Shown: piece by piece, positions 1 to 8,674 of the stretch
Position numbering within the stretch: the stretch's first letter is position 1
How the letters are laid out: every line of letters begins with the position of its first letter
Assembly: GCA_900473745.1 (NCBI GenBank)
Contig: UCMW01000015.1
Span: 114,464-178,463 of the forward strand
Origin: Hyphomicrobiales bacterium
Lineage (GTDB): Bacteria > Pseudomonadota > Alphaproteobacteria > Rhizobiales > Rhizobiaceae
DNA length: 64,000 nucleotides
Direction of reading: 5' to 3'
Notes under the pieces: model-generated
The model's database searches: none
The model's input: only the letters and a program-made list of their open reading frames with translations
Told to the model about the DNA's origin: nothing
Position numbers and translations under genes: made by a program

Positions 1-1290
1 ATGTGCGCCCAGCTCGGCGGCAAGGTCGAAGGCGGCCATCACCGCGAATTCGGTCGCGCCTTCCTCGAAGTCGAACAGGATTGCGACCTGTTCAGCGGTC
101 TCTGGTCGGTCGGTTCCCGCCATCAGGTCTGGATGTCCCATGGCGACCGCGTCACCGCGATCCCGCCAGGCTTCAAGGTGCTCGCCACCTCGGCGAACGC
201 ACCGTTTGCCTTCATCGCTGACGAGGCGCGCAAATATTACGCCGTGCAGTTCCACCCGGAGGTCGTGCACACCCCCGATGGCGCGAAGCTCATCCAGAAC
301 TTCGTGCAGAACATCGCCGGGGTGAAGGGCGACTGGACTATGCATGCCTATCGCCAGAAGGCGGTGGAGCAGATCCGTGCCCAGGTCGGCGACAAGCGCG
401 TCATCTGTGCGCTGTCAGGCGGCGTCGACTCGTCTGTCGCAGCGCTCCTGATCCACGAGGCCGTCGGCGACCAGCTGACCTGCATCCTCGTCGACCACGG
501 TCTGATGCGCAAGAACGAGGCGGCTGACGTCGTTGCCATGTTCAAGGAACACTACAACCTGCACCTCATCCATGTGGATGCCGTCGATAAGTTCGTCGGC
601 GAGCTGGAAGGTGTCAGCGACCCGGAAACCAAGCGCAAGATCATCGGCCGCCTGTTCATCGAGACCTTCGAGGACGAAGCCAAGAAGCTCGGCGGCGCCG
701 ATTTCCTCGGTCAGGGCACGCTTTATCCCGACGTCATCGAAAGTGTTTCCTTCACCGGTGGCCCATCGGTGACGATCAAGTCGCACCACAATGTCGGCGG
801 TCTGCCCGAGCGCATGAAGATGCAGCTCGTCGAACCATTGCGCGAACTCTTCAAGGACGAAGTGCGCGTGCTCGGCAAGGAGCTTGGCCTCCCCGATAGC
901 TTCATCGGCCGCCACCCCTTCCCGGGTCCGGGCCTTGCCATCCGCTGCCCGGGTGGTGTCACCCGCGAAAAGCTCGACATCCTGCGCGAAGCCGATGCCA
1001 TCTATCTCGACGAGATCCGCAAGGCCGGCCTCTACGACGCGATCTGGCAGGCCTTCGCCGTGCTGCTGCCGGTCCAGACGGTCGGCGTCATGGGCGATGG
1101 CCGTACTTACGAATTCGTCTGTGCGCTCCGCGCCGTCACCTCGGTCGACGGCATGACCGCCGACTTCTACCACTACGACATGGAATTCCTCGGACGGGCG
1201 GCGACCCGCATCATCAACGAGGTCCGCGGTATCAACCGCGTCGTCTACGACGTGACGTCGAAGCCGCCGGGGACGATCGAGTGGGAGTGA
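1..1290 (+). CDS. guaA: GMP synthase (glutamine-hydrolysing), 5'-truncated by window edge
   Basis: Converts XMP to GMP with ATP and glutamine, the last step of GMP synthesis in the cytosol. The visible 429 residues hold the end of the glutamine amidotransferase domain (the triad His in FHPEV near residue 85), the ATP-pyrophosphatase P-loop SGGVDSS near residue 139, and the dimerisation domain ending in the family signature GTIEWE. Full-length enzymes are about 520 residues, so roughly 90 N-terminal residues with the nucleophilic Cys lie outside the window. The ATG at base 1 is therefore an internal Met. A strong terminator follows. Confidence 0.97.
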   Translation: MCAQLGGKVEGGHHREFGRAFLEVEQDCDLFSGLWSVGSRHQVWMSHGDRVTAIPPGFKVLATSANAPFAFIADEARKYYAVQFHPEVVHTPDGAKLIQNFVQNIAGVKGDWTMHAYRQKAVEQIRAQVGDKRVICALSGGVDSSVAALLIHEAVGDQLTCILVDHGLMRKNEAADVVAMFKEHYNLHLIHVDAVDKFVGELEGVSDPETKRKIIGRLFIETFEDEAKKLGGADFLGQGTLYPDVIESVSFTGGPSVTIKSHHNVGGLPERMKMQLVEPLRELFKDEVRVLGKELGLPDSFIGRHPFPGPGLAIRCPGGVTREKLDILREADAIYLDEIRKAGLYDAIWQAFAVLLPVQTVGVMGDGRTYEFVCALRAVTSVDGMTADFYHYDMEFLGRAATRIINEVRGINRVVYDVTSKPPGTIEWE

Positions 1291-1323
1291 GGCGAGCGCC
1301 TCAACCAAGATGAACGAACGAAA

Positions 1324-1349
1324 CGGAGGGCCATCGCCCTCCGTTTTTT
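1324..1349 (+). terminator. Rho-independent terminator after guaA
   Basis: Perfect 8-bp stem CGGAGGGC/GCCCTCCG (1324-1331 and 1336-1343) with a CATC loop, followed by six T. It lies between guaA and the convergent alkyltransferase gene. The T-run is on the plus side, so it serves guaA. Confidence 0.9.
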
Positions 1350-1361
1350 CTTATGCCACCT

Positions 1362-1922
1362 TCAGAAGGCGAAGGACTGCTGCGTCGGGGTCGTGTCGGG
1401 CAATTCGACACCCTCCAGCTCCAGCATACGCAGCTTGGAATCCGATCCGCCGGGCGCGGAAAAACCACCGATCTTTCGCCCTGCCGCGAGAACCCGGTGA
1501 CACGGGATGATCAGTGGAATGGGGTTCTTCGCCATGGCTTGGCCGATCGTCCAGGCGCCCGCCGGCCCGAGTCCTAGTTCTCCCGCCAGCGCGCCATAGG
1601 TCGTGGTGTGGCCCCAGCCTAGACGGCGGGTTGCGACGTAGATCTGGCGAAAGAGATCCGTCTGGGCAGAGAGATCGAGGCGCAGATCGGAGAAGTCGCT
1701 GCGTTCACCATCAAAGTAGCCTCGCACGCGATCGATAACGGCAGCGATGTCTGCGGTCGGAGGGGCCGGATCAGCGCCCGGAAAACGCCGGCGCATGGCG
1801 CGCACCGTATGCTCGGGATCGTCTCCCGGCAGGCGAAAGCTGGTAAGGCCGTGATCGGTCCAGGCGATCGCACAGGTGCCATTCTTCGTTTCAAACAGTA
1901 CAAAAGCGTGGTTGGTCGTCAT
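1362..1922 (-). CDS. Methylated-DNA--[protein]-cysteine S-methyltransferase
   Basis: Suicide repair protein that transfers the alkyl group from O6-alkylguanine in DNA to its own Cys. The active-site motif PCHRV is present with Cys141, preceded by the helix-turn-helix DNA-binding part (TTYGALAGELG) and followed by the conserved GGFSAPGG segment. Length 186 fits an Ogt/MGMT protein with an N-terminal RNase-H-like domain. It is encoded alone, converging on guaA. No Ada-type regulatory domain is present, so an inducible Ada response cannot be read from this gene. Confidence 0.93.
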   Translation of the reverse strand: MTTNHAFVLFETKNGTCAIAWTDHGLTSFRLPGDDPEHTVRAMRRRFPGADPAPPTADIAAVIDRVRGYFDGERSDFSDLRLDLSAQTDLFRQIYVATRRLGWGHTTTYGALAGELGLGPAGAWTIGQAMAKNPIPLIIPCHRVLAAGRKIGGFSAPGGSDSKLRMLELEGVELPDTTPTQQSFAF

Positions 1923-2094
1923 TGCCCTGCATCCTCTCTGGCAGACACAGGTTGACGCGCTCCGGGCGATCGATCAACCCGTTTCCTGTCGGGCCTGCAA
2001 AGACTTTCCAATGGGTGTGCAGCGAGGCCAAGCCGTCGGCTTGCCAGCCGTGTGATCGTCTTGCTATCCGTCGGTTACGAACAGGAGACACCGC

Positions 2095-2445
2095 ATGCCC
2101 ACCACCATCTACGGCATCAAGGACTGCGACACGATGAAAAAGGCACGGACCTGGCTCGACGAGCACGGCGTCGCGCATGACTTCCACGACTACAAGGCCA
2201 AGGGCGTGGATGCTGCGACCCTCGACGGCTGGATCGGCAAAGTCGGCTGGGAAGTGTTGCTCAACAAGGCCGGTACGACGTTCAAGAAGCTCGACGAGGC
2301 ACAGAAAGAGAACCTCGATGCCGCAAAGGCCAAGGCGCTGATGCTGGAGCAGCCGTCGATGATCAAGCGGCCAGTGCTCGATGTCGACGGCAAGCTCACG
2401 GTCGGCTTCAAGCCCGAGATCTATCAGCAGACCTTCAAGCCCTGA
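2095..2445 (+). CDS. ArsC/Spx-family reductase (YffB-like)
   Basis: Thioredoxin-fold protein of 116 residues, the usual size for the ArsC-like YffB group. The N-terminal strand is followed by a single redox Cys in KDCDTMKKA (Cys11), and the C-terminal half has the typical MIKRPVL segment. The Arg residues that bind arsenate in true ArsC cannot be assigned with confidence, so a glutathione-dependent thiol reductase role is likelier than arsenate reduction. An AGGAG ribosome site precedes the ATG. The next gene begins 4 bases after its stop, suggesting co-transcription. Confidence 0.85.
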   Translation: MPTTIYGIKDCDTMKKARTWLDEHGVAHDFHDYKAKGVDAATLDGWIGKVGWEVLLNKAGTTFKKLDEAQKENLDAAKAKALMLEQPSMIKRPVLDVDGKLTVGFKPEIYQQTFKP

Positions 2446-2449
2446 TCCC

Positions 2450-2923
2450 ATGGCGAAGACCACCCGCGCCACACAGTTTCTCGACAAGGCCGGAGTGGCC
2501 TATACCACCGCGACCTATGACTACGACCCGAATGCCGAGCGCATCGGACTGCAGGCGGCGGAAGCGATCGGCGAGCATCCCTCGCGGGTGTTGAAGACGC
2601 TGATGGCGGAACTCGATGGGAAGCCGGTCTGCGTGGTCGTGCCCTCGAACAAGGAAGTGTCGATGAAGAAGCTGGCGAGCGCCTTCGGCGGCAAGTCGGC
2701 GGCGATGATGAAGCCGGCCAATGCCGAGAAACTCACCGGCTTCGTGGTTGGCGGCATCAGCCCCTTCGGCCAGAAGAAGCGGGTGCCGACCGCAATCGAG
2801 ATTTCCGCGATGGACGAGGCACTCGTCTATGTCAACGGCGGTCAGCGCGGCCTGCAGGTGCGGCTTTCGCCGCAGGATGCACTCAGGGCTCTTGTTGCAA
2901 TTGCAGCCGATTTGGTCGCCTGA
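2450..2923 (+). CDS. ybaK: Cys-tRNA(Pro)/Cys-tRNA(Cys) deacylase YbaK
   Basis: Trans-editing protein of the YbaK/ProX fold that hydrolyses Cys mischarged on tRNA(Pro). The 157-residue product shows the family hallmarks HPSRVLKTLM, the VVPSNKEVSMKKLA stretch and the glycine-rich GGISPFGQKK loop. An in-frame extension upstream would overlap the preceding gene and reads as unrelated Ser/Arg-rich sequence, so the ATG at 2450, just after the ArsC-like stop, was chosen. The pair looks like an operon. Confidence 0.92.
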   Translation: MAKTTRATQFLDKAGVAYTTATYDYDPNAERIGLQAAEAIGEHPSRVLKTLMAELDGKPVCVVVPSNKEVSMKKLASAFGGKSAAMMKPANAEKLTGFVVGGISPFGQKKRVPTAIEISAMDEALVYVNGGQRGLQVRLSPQDALRALVAIAADLVA

Positions 2924-2995
2924 CTGGAGCTCAAGGTCTCGACTTCGCCGTCTTTCCCCTTAAGTCTGGCGTGACAGCCACAACAGGAATACCCC

Positions 2996-4246
2996 ATGAC
3001 CCTCCCCGATCTCTCCGCCTCCATCGATCCTGCCAAGCTCGACAAGCTCGCCGAGGTGGCGATCAAGGTCGGGCTACAGCTGCAGAAGGGCCAGGACTTG
3101 GTGCTGACAGCGCCGCTGGTCGCCGTGCCGCTGGTTCGGCTGATCACGGCGCATGCCTACAAAGCCGGAGCGTCGACGGTCACGACCTTCTATTCGGACG
3201 AAGAGACCACGCTCGCGCGGTATCGCCATGGTCATGACGACAGCTTCGACCGCGCGCCGAACTGGCTCTATGACGGCATGGCCAAGGCTTACGAGAACGG
3301 GGCAGCGCGCCTGGCGATCGCCGGCGACAATCCTATGCTGCTTGCAGAGCAAGACCCTGCCAAGGTCGGCCGCGCCAACAAGGCGACCTCGATCGCCTAC
3401 AAGCCGGCGCTGGAGCACATCTCGAATTTCAACATCAACTGGAACATCTGCTCCTATCCGAACCCTTCCTGGGCGAAGCTCGTCTTCCCGGAACTGCCGA
3501 TCGAAGAGGCCGTGCGCAAGCTCGCGGACGCTATCTTCGCCGCGTCCCGCGTCGATCGCGACGATCCGATCGGCGCCTGGGCGGACCACAATGCGGAACT
3601 GAGGAAGCGGTCGACCTGGCTGAACGGCGAGCGTTTTTCCGCCCTGCATTTCACCGGCCCCGGCACGGATCTTACCGTTGGCCTCGCAGACGGCCACGAA
3701 TGGCATGGCGGCGCCTCGACGGCGAAGAACGGCGTGACCTGCAATCCCAACATTCCGACCGAGGAAGTCTTCACCACACCGCATGCGCTGAAGGTGGAGG
3801 GCCATGTCTCCTCGACCAAGCCGCTTTCCCATCAGGGAACGCTGATCGACGACATCCAGGTTCGTTTCGAAGGCGGACGCATCGTCGAGGCCAAGGCTTC
3901 CAAGGGCGAGGCCGTGCTCAACAAGGTGCTCGACACCGACGAAGGCGCACGCCGCCTCGGCGAAGTGGCTCTCGTGCCGCATTCCTCGCCGATCTCGGCC
4001 TCGGGCGTGCTCTTCTACAACACGCTGTTCGACGAAAATGCCTCCTGTCACATCGCGCTCGGCCAGTGCTATTCGAAGTGCTTCCTCGACGGCGCCTCGC
4101 TCAGCCAGGACCAGATCAAGGCGCAGGGCGGCAATTCCTCGCTGATCCACATCGACTGGATGATCGGCTCGGACAAGGTGGATATCGACGGCATCCGGGC
4201 CGACGGTTCGAAGGTGCCGGTGATGCGCAAGGGCGAGTGGGCCTGA
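2996..4246 (+). CDS. M29-family metalloaminopeptidase
   Basis: Cytosolic dinuclear-metal aminopeptidase of the AmpS/AmpT (thermophilic aminopeptidase) family, 416 residues, the expected length. Metal-site segments are recognisable in order: PNIPTEEVFTTP, the Glu in LGEVALVP, the His in ENASCHIALG, and HIDWMIGS close to the C-terminus. It releases N-terminal residues from peptides and is probably a housekeeping peptide-turnover enzyme. It ends 4 bases before the convergent endonuclease-fold gene, with no terminator visible between them. Confidence 0.93.
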   Translation: MTLPDLSASIDPAKLDKLAEVAIKVGLQLQKGQDLVLTAPLVAVPLVRLITAHAYKAGASTVTTFYSDEETTLARYRHGHDDSFDRAPNWLYDGMAKAYENGAARLAIAGDNPMLLAEQDPAKVGRANKATSIAYKPALEHISNFNINWNICSYPNPSWAKLVFPELPIEEAVRKLADAIFAASRVDRDDPIGAWADHNAELRKRSTWLNGERFSALHFTGPGTDLTVGLADGHEWHGGASTAKNGVTCNPNIPTEEVFTTPHALKVEGHVSSTKPLSHQGTLIDDIQVRFEGGRIVEAKASKGEAVLNKVLDTDEGARRLGEVALVPHSSPISASGVLFYNTLFDENASCHIALGQCYSKCFLDGASLSQDQIKAQGGNSSLIHIDWMIGSDKVDIDGIRADGSKVPVMRKGEWA

Positions 4247-4250
4247 ACGC

Positions 4251-5369
4251 TCAGAGGTCGAGATCGACCCAAAGCGCAGCATGATCAGAGGCCGCATCCT
4301 GCGGCCTCTTCAGCTCCTCATATGTGTCCCAGCGCTTCGGTCGTGTACCAGGCCACATGCCTGTGCGGATCACGCCGCCCTTTTGCACCTTTGCGAAAAG
4401 CTTCGGCGACAGCAGCATGTAGTCGATCTTGTTGCCCGGGTTCGACAAACCGTAAGTGCCGGAGAAACCGCCGTCATCGAAAGCCGGATGCAGGAAAGCG
4501 TCCTTCATCGGGCTGTCCGCGACCAGCGGCTTCAGCGGATCGCTGTCGGGCGTATCGTTCAAGTCGCCGATGACAGCGATGTAATCCCAGCCTTCCGCCA
4601 ATCGATCCGTGCAAATCTCGGCGACGCGCGTCGCCTGTGCCTTGCGGCGGCGGTCGGAGTCGGCTTTGCCGCCGAAGCCCTTGCTCTTGAAATGATTGAC
4701 CATCACCAGCAGCCGTTCGCCCTTGGCCGTCGTCCCCTCGAATTCCGGACAGTCGCGAGAGAAGATCATGCGGTCGCTGCCGTCGGGCAGGCGATCGTCG
4801 ACATGGCTGCGCATCCGGCCAATGGGATATTGTGGTCCCGACATCAATCCGACGTCGATTCCGCGCTCGTCATTGCCGTCGATCAGCATGACATGGCGAA
4901 AGGCCGTGCCCTGGACCGAAGGCAGGATCTCGTCGTTGAAGGCCTTGAGGACGGGCCGGCTTTCCGCCTCGACCACGCCGAGAACGTCGGCTCCGAGATC
5001 GCGGATCACACGCGCTGTATTGCGCATGGCATGCTCGTTGATGGGTTCGTCGCGAAGCTCCAGTGAGCCGACCCAGTCGCCGCGGCCGGATGCTGTAATC
5101 TCAACGCCACCAGTCTTTGGGCGTTTCAACAGGCCGCCGCGGTCGCGGCGCAGGATGACGAAGGGACCGGTATCGCTTTTTTCCATGCCCAGCGCGACAA
5201 TCAGCTGCGCCATCTTTTGTTGGACGGCGGGCGTATAGTCGAGTTCGCCGAGCAGTGTGTTCAACTCGGCGAATTTTTCGAGAATGGGTCGCCCGTCCTC
5301 CCATGTCTCCAGGTTCATCGCCTTGGCGCGATCGAACAGGTTCTCGACGTTATAGACTGCAAGGCGCAT
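4251..5369 (-). CDS. Endonuclease/exonuclease/phosphatase-family protein
   Basis: 372-residue member of the DNase I/APE1-like metal-dependent fold. Signature segments are NVENLF near the N-terminus, VNHFKSKG, the metal-binding GDLNDTPDSDPL and a C-terminal SDHAALWVDL. The start at 5369 has a GGGAGG ribosome site 5 bases upstream, and a longer reading (to 5429) adds 20 residues without family character. No signal peptide is evident, so it is probably cytosolic. The substrate (DNA, RNA or phosphoester) cannot be told from the sequence. Confidence 0.88.
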   Translation of the reverse strand: MRLAVYNVENLFDRAKAMNLETWEDGRPILEKFAELNTLLGELDYTPAVQQKMAQLIVALGMEKSDTGPFVILRRDRGGLLKRPKTGGVEITASGRGDWVGSLELRDEPINEHAMRNTARVIRDLGADVLGVVEAESRPVLKAFNDEILPSVQGTAFRHVMLIDGNDERGIDVGLMSGPQYPIGRMRSHVDDRLPDGSDRMIFSRDCPEFEGTTAKGERLLVMVNHFKSKGFGGKADSDRRRKAQATRVAEICTDRLAEGWDYIAVIGDLNDTPDSDPLKPLVADSPMKDAFLHPAFDDGGFSGTYGLSNPGNKIDYMLLSPKLFAKVQKGGVIRTGMWPGTRPKRWDTYEELKRPQDAASDHAALWVDLDL

Positions 5370-5476
5370 GACTCCCTCCCAGACTGGTGAACAGGCAGGA
5401 GTCATATCAGAGTTGTGTGATGCGCGCATGTCGCGAAATCGAGCCCGACACGCGACAGGCGCGCAGTCAGAGGTGA

Positions 5477-5830
5477 TTACCGGTGGTAAACGATCTTGCC
5501 ACCATTATAGGCCGTCTGGACCCAGAGAACGTTGTGCGTGGCAATGCCGCGAACCTTCAGGGCTGCGACAAGGCTCGGATCTTCCGTGACCGCCGCCTGG
5601 GCGAGCGCCAAGCTGTTGCCAGTCGGATGGATCGCCTGCATCGGGTAGGTGTGGCGCTCGAAGCTACTACGATCGACGCGGATCGCGGTGACGTTGCCGT
5701 TATACTGCTTGCCGAACAGGATTTCCCTGGGTGTCCAGCCGCCGGCCTCGACATAGGTCGCGGCCTGGGCCGAAACGGCGCCAAGCATAGCCGCAGCCAA
5801 AGCGGCGGCCAGAATCGTTTTCTTCATCAT
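5477..5830 (-). CDS. Small secreted protein, uncharacterised
   Basis: 117-residue protein with a clear Sec signal peptide (MMKKTILAAALAAAMLG, cleavage likely after AQA near residue 24). The mature part has one Gly-rich YVEAGGWTPRE motif and no cysteines. An AAGGAG site sits 7 bases before the first of two tandem ATGs, which fixes the start at 5830. I do not recognise a family with confidence. It is monocistronic and has a 14-bp palindrome about 100 bp upstream (5933-5946). Confidence 0.75.
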   Translation of the reverse strand: MMKKTILAAALAAAMLGAVSAQAATYVEAGGWTPREILFGKQYNGNVTAIRVDRSSFERHTYPMQAIHPTGNSLALAQAAVTEDPSLVAALKVRGIATHNVLWVQTAYNGGKIVYHR

Positions 5831-5932
5831 GACAATACTCCTTTGGACCGGATGTTTGGGAGCCATCCGGTTTCAGGTGCACATGTGGCCATGCGAGGAA
5901 ATGTTTTCCAGTATCATCACATCAGGTTGATC

Positions 5933-5946
5933 AATTGCGCGCAATT
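5933..5946. promoter_or_regulatory. 14-bp perfect palindrome AATTGCGCGCAATT
   Basis: Perfect dyad in the gap between the small secreted protein and the DUF6481 gene, about 103 bases before the start of the secreted protein. Its position suits an operator, but no regulator is linked to it. Confidence 0.35.
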
Positions 5947-6026
5947 TATTCCTGACATCGCGATGTCGTCAGCGGTTTCGATGGCCTGTCATCCGGAGAG
6001 ACCGGCTCCTCCACCGCTGGCGGCGA

Positions 6027-6407
6027 TCAGCCCTGGCGCGCCTTGCGGGCGGCGTAGCGACGGTCGCGTTCCGCCTTGCGGGCGGCTTCGTCTTCGACAA
6101 CGCGGTTAATGCGCGAAGCTTCGGCCTGTTCCCGGGCGTCTTTTTCGGCATTGGCCTCGGCAATCAGGGCTTCCTCGCGCTCACGCGCTTCTTGTTCGGC
6201 CCGGATCTTTTCTTCTGCCTTCAGGCGGTCGCGCTCGGCGTGGCGCTGCGCCCGTTCTTCGGCACGTGCGGCACGCTCGGCCATACGGGCTTCACGCTCG
6301 GGGTCTGCGGCGGCATGGGCGGCCTTATAGGCCTGAAGCAAGGCTGCCTTGGCATCGGTTGCTGTCGTCCGGCGCTCGGCCAGGCCATGGTCTCTGCTGA
6401 ATTTCAT
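6027..6407 (-). CDS. DUF6481-family charged helical protein
   Basis: 126 residues made almost entirely of Ala, Glu, Arg and Lys, predicted as one long charged helix or coiled coil from about residue 30 to 124. It resembles the DUF6481 family, which is common in rhizobia. No catalytic motif or signal peptide is present. It lies downstream of a 73-residue protein of similar composition and a cold-shock gene, all on the minus strand, so a role alongside cold-shock RNA chaperones is possible but inferred. Confidence 0.8.
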   Translation of the reverse strand: MKFSRDHGLAERRTTATDAKAALLQAYKAAHAAADPEREARMAERAARAEERAQRHAERDRLKAEEKIRAEQEAREREEALIAEANAEKDAREQAEASRINRVVEDEAARKAERDRRYAARKARQG

Positions 6408-6432
6408 CGGTGCTCCGATCTTTGAGTGGGTG

Positions 6433-6654
6433 TCAGGTGCGTGCGCGCTTGGCGACCAGGGCGGCCGTCGCGCTTTCGCGTGCTTCGCGTTCGCGCGTCA
6501 TGCGCGCCTCGCGTAGTCGGATCGTCTTTTCGTCGCGGGCCGACGTAATGGCATCCTGTTCCTCGATTGCGCGACCGCGCGCGAGAAACTGTGACTGCGT
6601 CTTCGCAAAAGCGATTTCGGCGGTCTGGCGCGACTTGGTGAGTTGCTCGGTCAT
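6433..6654 (-). CDS. Small charged helical protein (73 aa)
   Basis: Hypothetical 73-residue protein starting MTEQLTKSRQ and rich in Ala, Arg and Glu, probably a single amphipathic helix. The start at 6654 has GGAG 5 bases upstream; a longer upstream reading would run through the terminator of the cold-shock gene and is rejected. It sits 26 bases before the DUF6481 gene and shares its composition, so the two are probably co-expressed and perhaps related. Confidence 0.75.
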   Translation of the reverse strand: MTEQLTKSRQTAEIAFAKTQSQFLARGRAIEEQDAITSARDEKTIRLREARMTREREARESATAALVAKRART

Positions 6655-6691
6655 GTCATCTCCTTTCAGGAGGCTTGCCCGCTGGGGCAAT

Positions 6692-6720
6692 AAAAAAAGG
6701 CCAGGCAAACCGCCTGACCT
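6692..6720 (-). terminator. Rho-independent terminator after the cold-shock gene
   Basis: On the minus strand GGTCAGGC, loop GGTTT, GCCTGGCC, then seven T. All eight positions pair in the minus-strand RNA, one as a G-U wobble, whereas the plus strand would carry a mismatch there. The site lies between the cold-shock gene and the 73-residue gene. Confidence 0.85.
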
Positions 6721-6787
6721 TCCGTGGGATCGTGCCTTCGACAGTGCCAGTACATCCGTGGTCAAAGGAAAGCGGATCCCGGATCTA

Positions 6788-6997
6788 TCAGGCAGCCTGC
6801 AGGTTGCAAGCCGACATCTTGCCCGACTTGTTGTCGCGCTCCATGTCGTAAGCCAGCTTCTGGCCTTCGACGATTTCGCGCATGCCGGACCGTTCAACGG
6901 CCGAGATGTGAACGAAAGCGTCCGGGCCGCCGTTGTCAGGCTGAATGAAGCCGAAGCCCTTGGTGGAATTGAACCATTTTACTGTGCCAGTGGTCAT
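6788..6997 (-). CDS. Cold-shock protein (CspA family)
   Basis: 69-residue OB-fold RNA chaperone. RNP1-like KGFGFIQ and RNP2-like DAFVHISAV motifs are intact and the TGTVKWFN start is typical. The ATG at 6997 is preceded by AAAGGG at good spacing; an in-frame ATG further up (MKGFI) is possible but atypical. The region upstream (6998 to about 7150) has no other gene and probably holds a long leader, as is usual for csp genes. Confidence 0.95.
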   Translation of the reverse strand: MTTGTVKWFNSTKGFGFIQPDNGGPDAFVHISAVERSGMREIVEGQKLAYDMERDNKSGKMSACNLQAA

Positions 6998-7230
6998 GAT
7001 GAACCCTTTCATAGCGCATAGAGTGCCGCAGCGCGGATGCGCTGTGGAGGTAACGATTTTTGAAAGGAAGGTTCGACAGGGCGCGGGCTGTTCCGCGCGA
7101 TAACCAAAGCTTAGCAAGCAACAATCGATGATCCGAAGATAGGCTTCTTCCTAATGAAAGTCAACCATCGGTTTTTACTCCAGCCGCAACCTCAATCAAA
7201 AGTGTAATTTCCGACGGCACAACCGGCACT
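6998..7230 (-). promoter_or_regulatory. Leader/promoter region of the cold-shock gene
   Basis: 233 bases without a gene between the cold-shock gene and the EamA stop. It includes a GCGCGG/CCGCGC hairpin (7081-7097). No convincing -35/-10 pair could be fixed by eye. A structured cold-shock leader is expected from the family but is not shown here. Confidence 0.4.
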
Positions 7231-8088
7231 TCATTTTGCGCTTGCGCGCTGGGCCATCCAGACGCTCGCCAGCACCGTGACGAAGCCGACGACCTGCAGG
7301 GGGCTGAGGCTTTGGCCGAGCAGCAACCAGCCCAGCAGGGTCGCGACGAGCGGGCTGAGAAAGCCGAGCGAAGCGACGGCAGCGGGCTCGAGACGCGCAA
7401 CCCCGCGGAACCAGATGATGTAGGTGAGAGCCCCACCGACAAGCCCGAGCCAAAGGAAGCCCAGGAGGTTTAGACCTGTCACGGTCGGCTGCGACGGCTC
7501 GACCATGAAGGCGAGCGGGACGAGCAACAGACCACCGGCGGTGAGCTGCCAGGCGGTGAAGGTCAAGGCCGGCACATCCGGCTGCCAGTGGCGGCTCAGC
7601 ACCGTGCCCGCGGCCATGGACAGTGCGCCTGCAAGGCCTGCCGCAATTCCGATGGGATCCAGTGCAGCGCGCGGTGTCAGCACCAGCAGAGCGACACCAA
7701 CCAGGCCGGCAAGAGCCGCCAGCACGGAAGCGGCGGTGATCCGTCTTCCCATGACCACGCGGGCCAGACCGATGACGATGAGTGGCTGAACGGCGCCCAC
7801 GGTCGCGGCCACACCACCGGGCAGGCGATAGGCGGAGACGAAGAGCATCGCCCAGAAGAAGGTGAAGTTCAGCGCGCCCAGCACCGTCACCCGCCACCAC
7901 CAGTGGCCGTGTGGCAAGGTTCTAACGACGAGAAGCAGCAGGAGCCCGGCCGGCAACGCGCGCAACATCGCCACGTGAAGCGGATATCCGGCGGGCAGGA
8001 GTTCGGTCGTGGCCACATAGGTCGAACCCCAGATGGCTGGCGCCAACGCGGTCAACGCGAGTGTCCAAGCTTTCGAATTCATCTTCAT
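7231..8088 (-). CDS. EamA/DMT-family exporter
   Basis: About 285 residues with ten hydrophobic segments in two five-helix repeats, the drug/metabolite transporter layout. The first helix has the typical PAIWGSTYVATTELLP. It is probably an inner-membrane exporter of an unknown small molecule. Starts at 8088 (MKMNSK) or 8082 are both possible, as no strong ribosome site is present. It diverges from a MarR-family gene across an 18-bp palindrome, which suggests that it is the regulated target. Confidence 0.85.
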   Translation of the reverse strand: MKMNSKAWTLALTALAPAIWGSTYVATTELLPAGYPLHVAMLRALPAGLLLLLVVRTLPHGHWWWRVTVLGALNFTFFWAMLFVSAYRLPGGVAATVGAVQPLIVIGLARVVMGRRITAASVLAALAGLVGVALLVLTPRAALDPIGIAAGLAGALSMAAGTVLSRHWQPDVPALTFTAWQLTAGGLLLVPLAFMVEPSQPTVTGLNLLGFLWLGLVGGALTYIIWFRGVARLEPAAVASLGFLSPLVATLLGWLLLGQSLSPLQVVGFVTVLASVWMAQRASAK

Positions 8089-8131
8089 ATCAAGTATCTC
8101 TACCTCAAGACACAAAGAAGATAGCCGATTT

Positions 8132-8149
8132 TATCTTGACGTCAAGATA
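8132..8149. promoter_or_regulatory. Perfect 18-bp palindrome, probable MarR operator
   Basis: TATCTTGACGTCAAGATA is perfectly self-complementary. It sits between the divergent EamA and MarR-family genes, 22 bases before the MarR ATG, exactly where an autoregulatory MarR operator is expected. Confidence 0.75.
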
Positions 8150-8170
8150 CCTCCGTCGCTAAATGTCGGC

Positions 8171-8674
8171 ATGAGCATTTCAGACAGAGACGCCGTCGAT
8201 CAGATCCTCACCCAATGGAGCCGGGAACGCCCGGATCTCGACGTATCCCCCATGGGACTGATCGGGCGACTCGGACGGCTGAGGGCGCATATTTCCCGCG
8301 CACACGAAGCGGTCTTCCAGCGTCACGGACTGAACAGTGCGAGTTTCGACCTGCTGGCGACCCTGCGGCGCTCCGGCCCACCCTTCCGGCTTTCGCCTTC
8401 CGAGCTTCTTGAGACGATGATGATCACCTCGGGCACGATGACGAACCGGATCGACCAGCTGGAGAAACAGGGGCTCGTGGAGCGCCTGCCGCATCCGGAG
8501 GATCGGCGTGCGCTTTTGGTGGCACTGACGGAAAAGGGCCTTGCGGCGATCGATGCCGCCGTGACGGATCACGTCGCAAACCAGCACCGGTTGATCGAGA
8601 CACTCACGGCGGAGGACCGCACCGCGCTCGACGGGCTGCTGAGACAATTTTTGACCGCGTTCGAAAAGCCCTAA
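8171..8674 (+). CDS. MarR-family transcriptional regulator
   Basis: 167-residue winged-helix regulator. The core runs from FDLLATLRRSGPP through LLETMMITSGTMTNRIDQLEKQGLVER to the wing HPEDRRALLVALTEKG, the textbook MarR wing. It probably represses itself and the divergent exporter by binding the palindrome upstream, with release by a small ligand. The start at 8171 was chosen because a longer form would run over the palindrome. It converges on the NAD(P)H oxidoreductase gene with a 4-base overlap of stops. Confidence 0.92.
   Translation: MSISDRDAVDQILTQWSRERPDLDVSPMGLIGRLGRLRAHISRAHEAVFQRHGLNSASFDLLATLRRSGPPFRLSPSELLETMMITSGTMTNRIDQLEKQGLVERLPHPEDRRALLVALTEKGLAAIDAAVTDHVANQHRLIETLTAEDRTALDGLLRQFLTAFEKP

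Noticed and set aside
415..1308. Minus-strand open frame opposite guaA
   Set aside because: Shadow of guaA; no motif or ribosome site.
5930..5952. GGAATAA on the minus strand before the small secreted protein
   Set aside because: No CGTT at 16 or 17 bases downstream, so it does not fit the sigma promoter of the 51-55 kb cluster.
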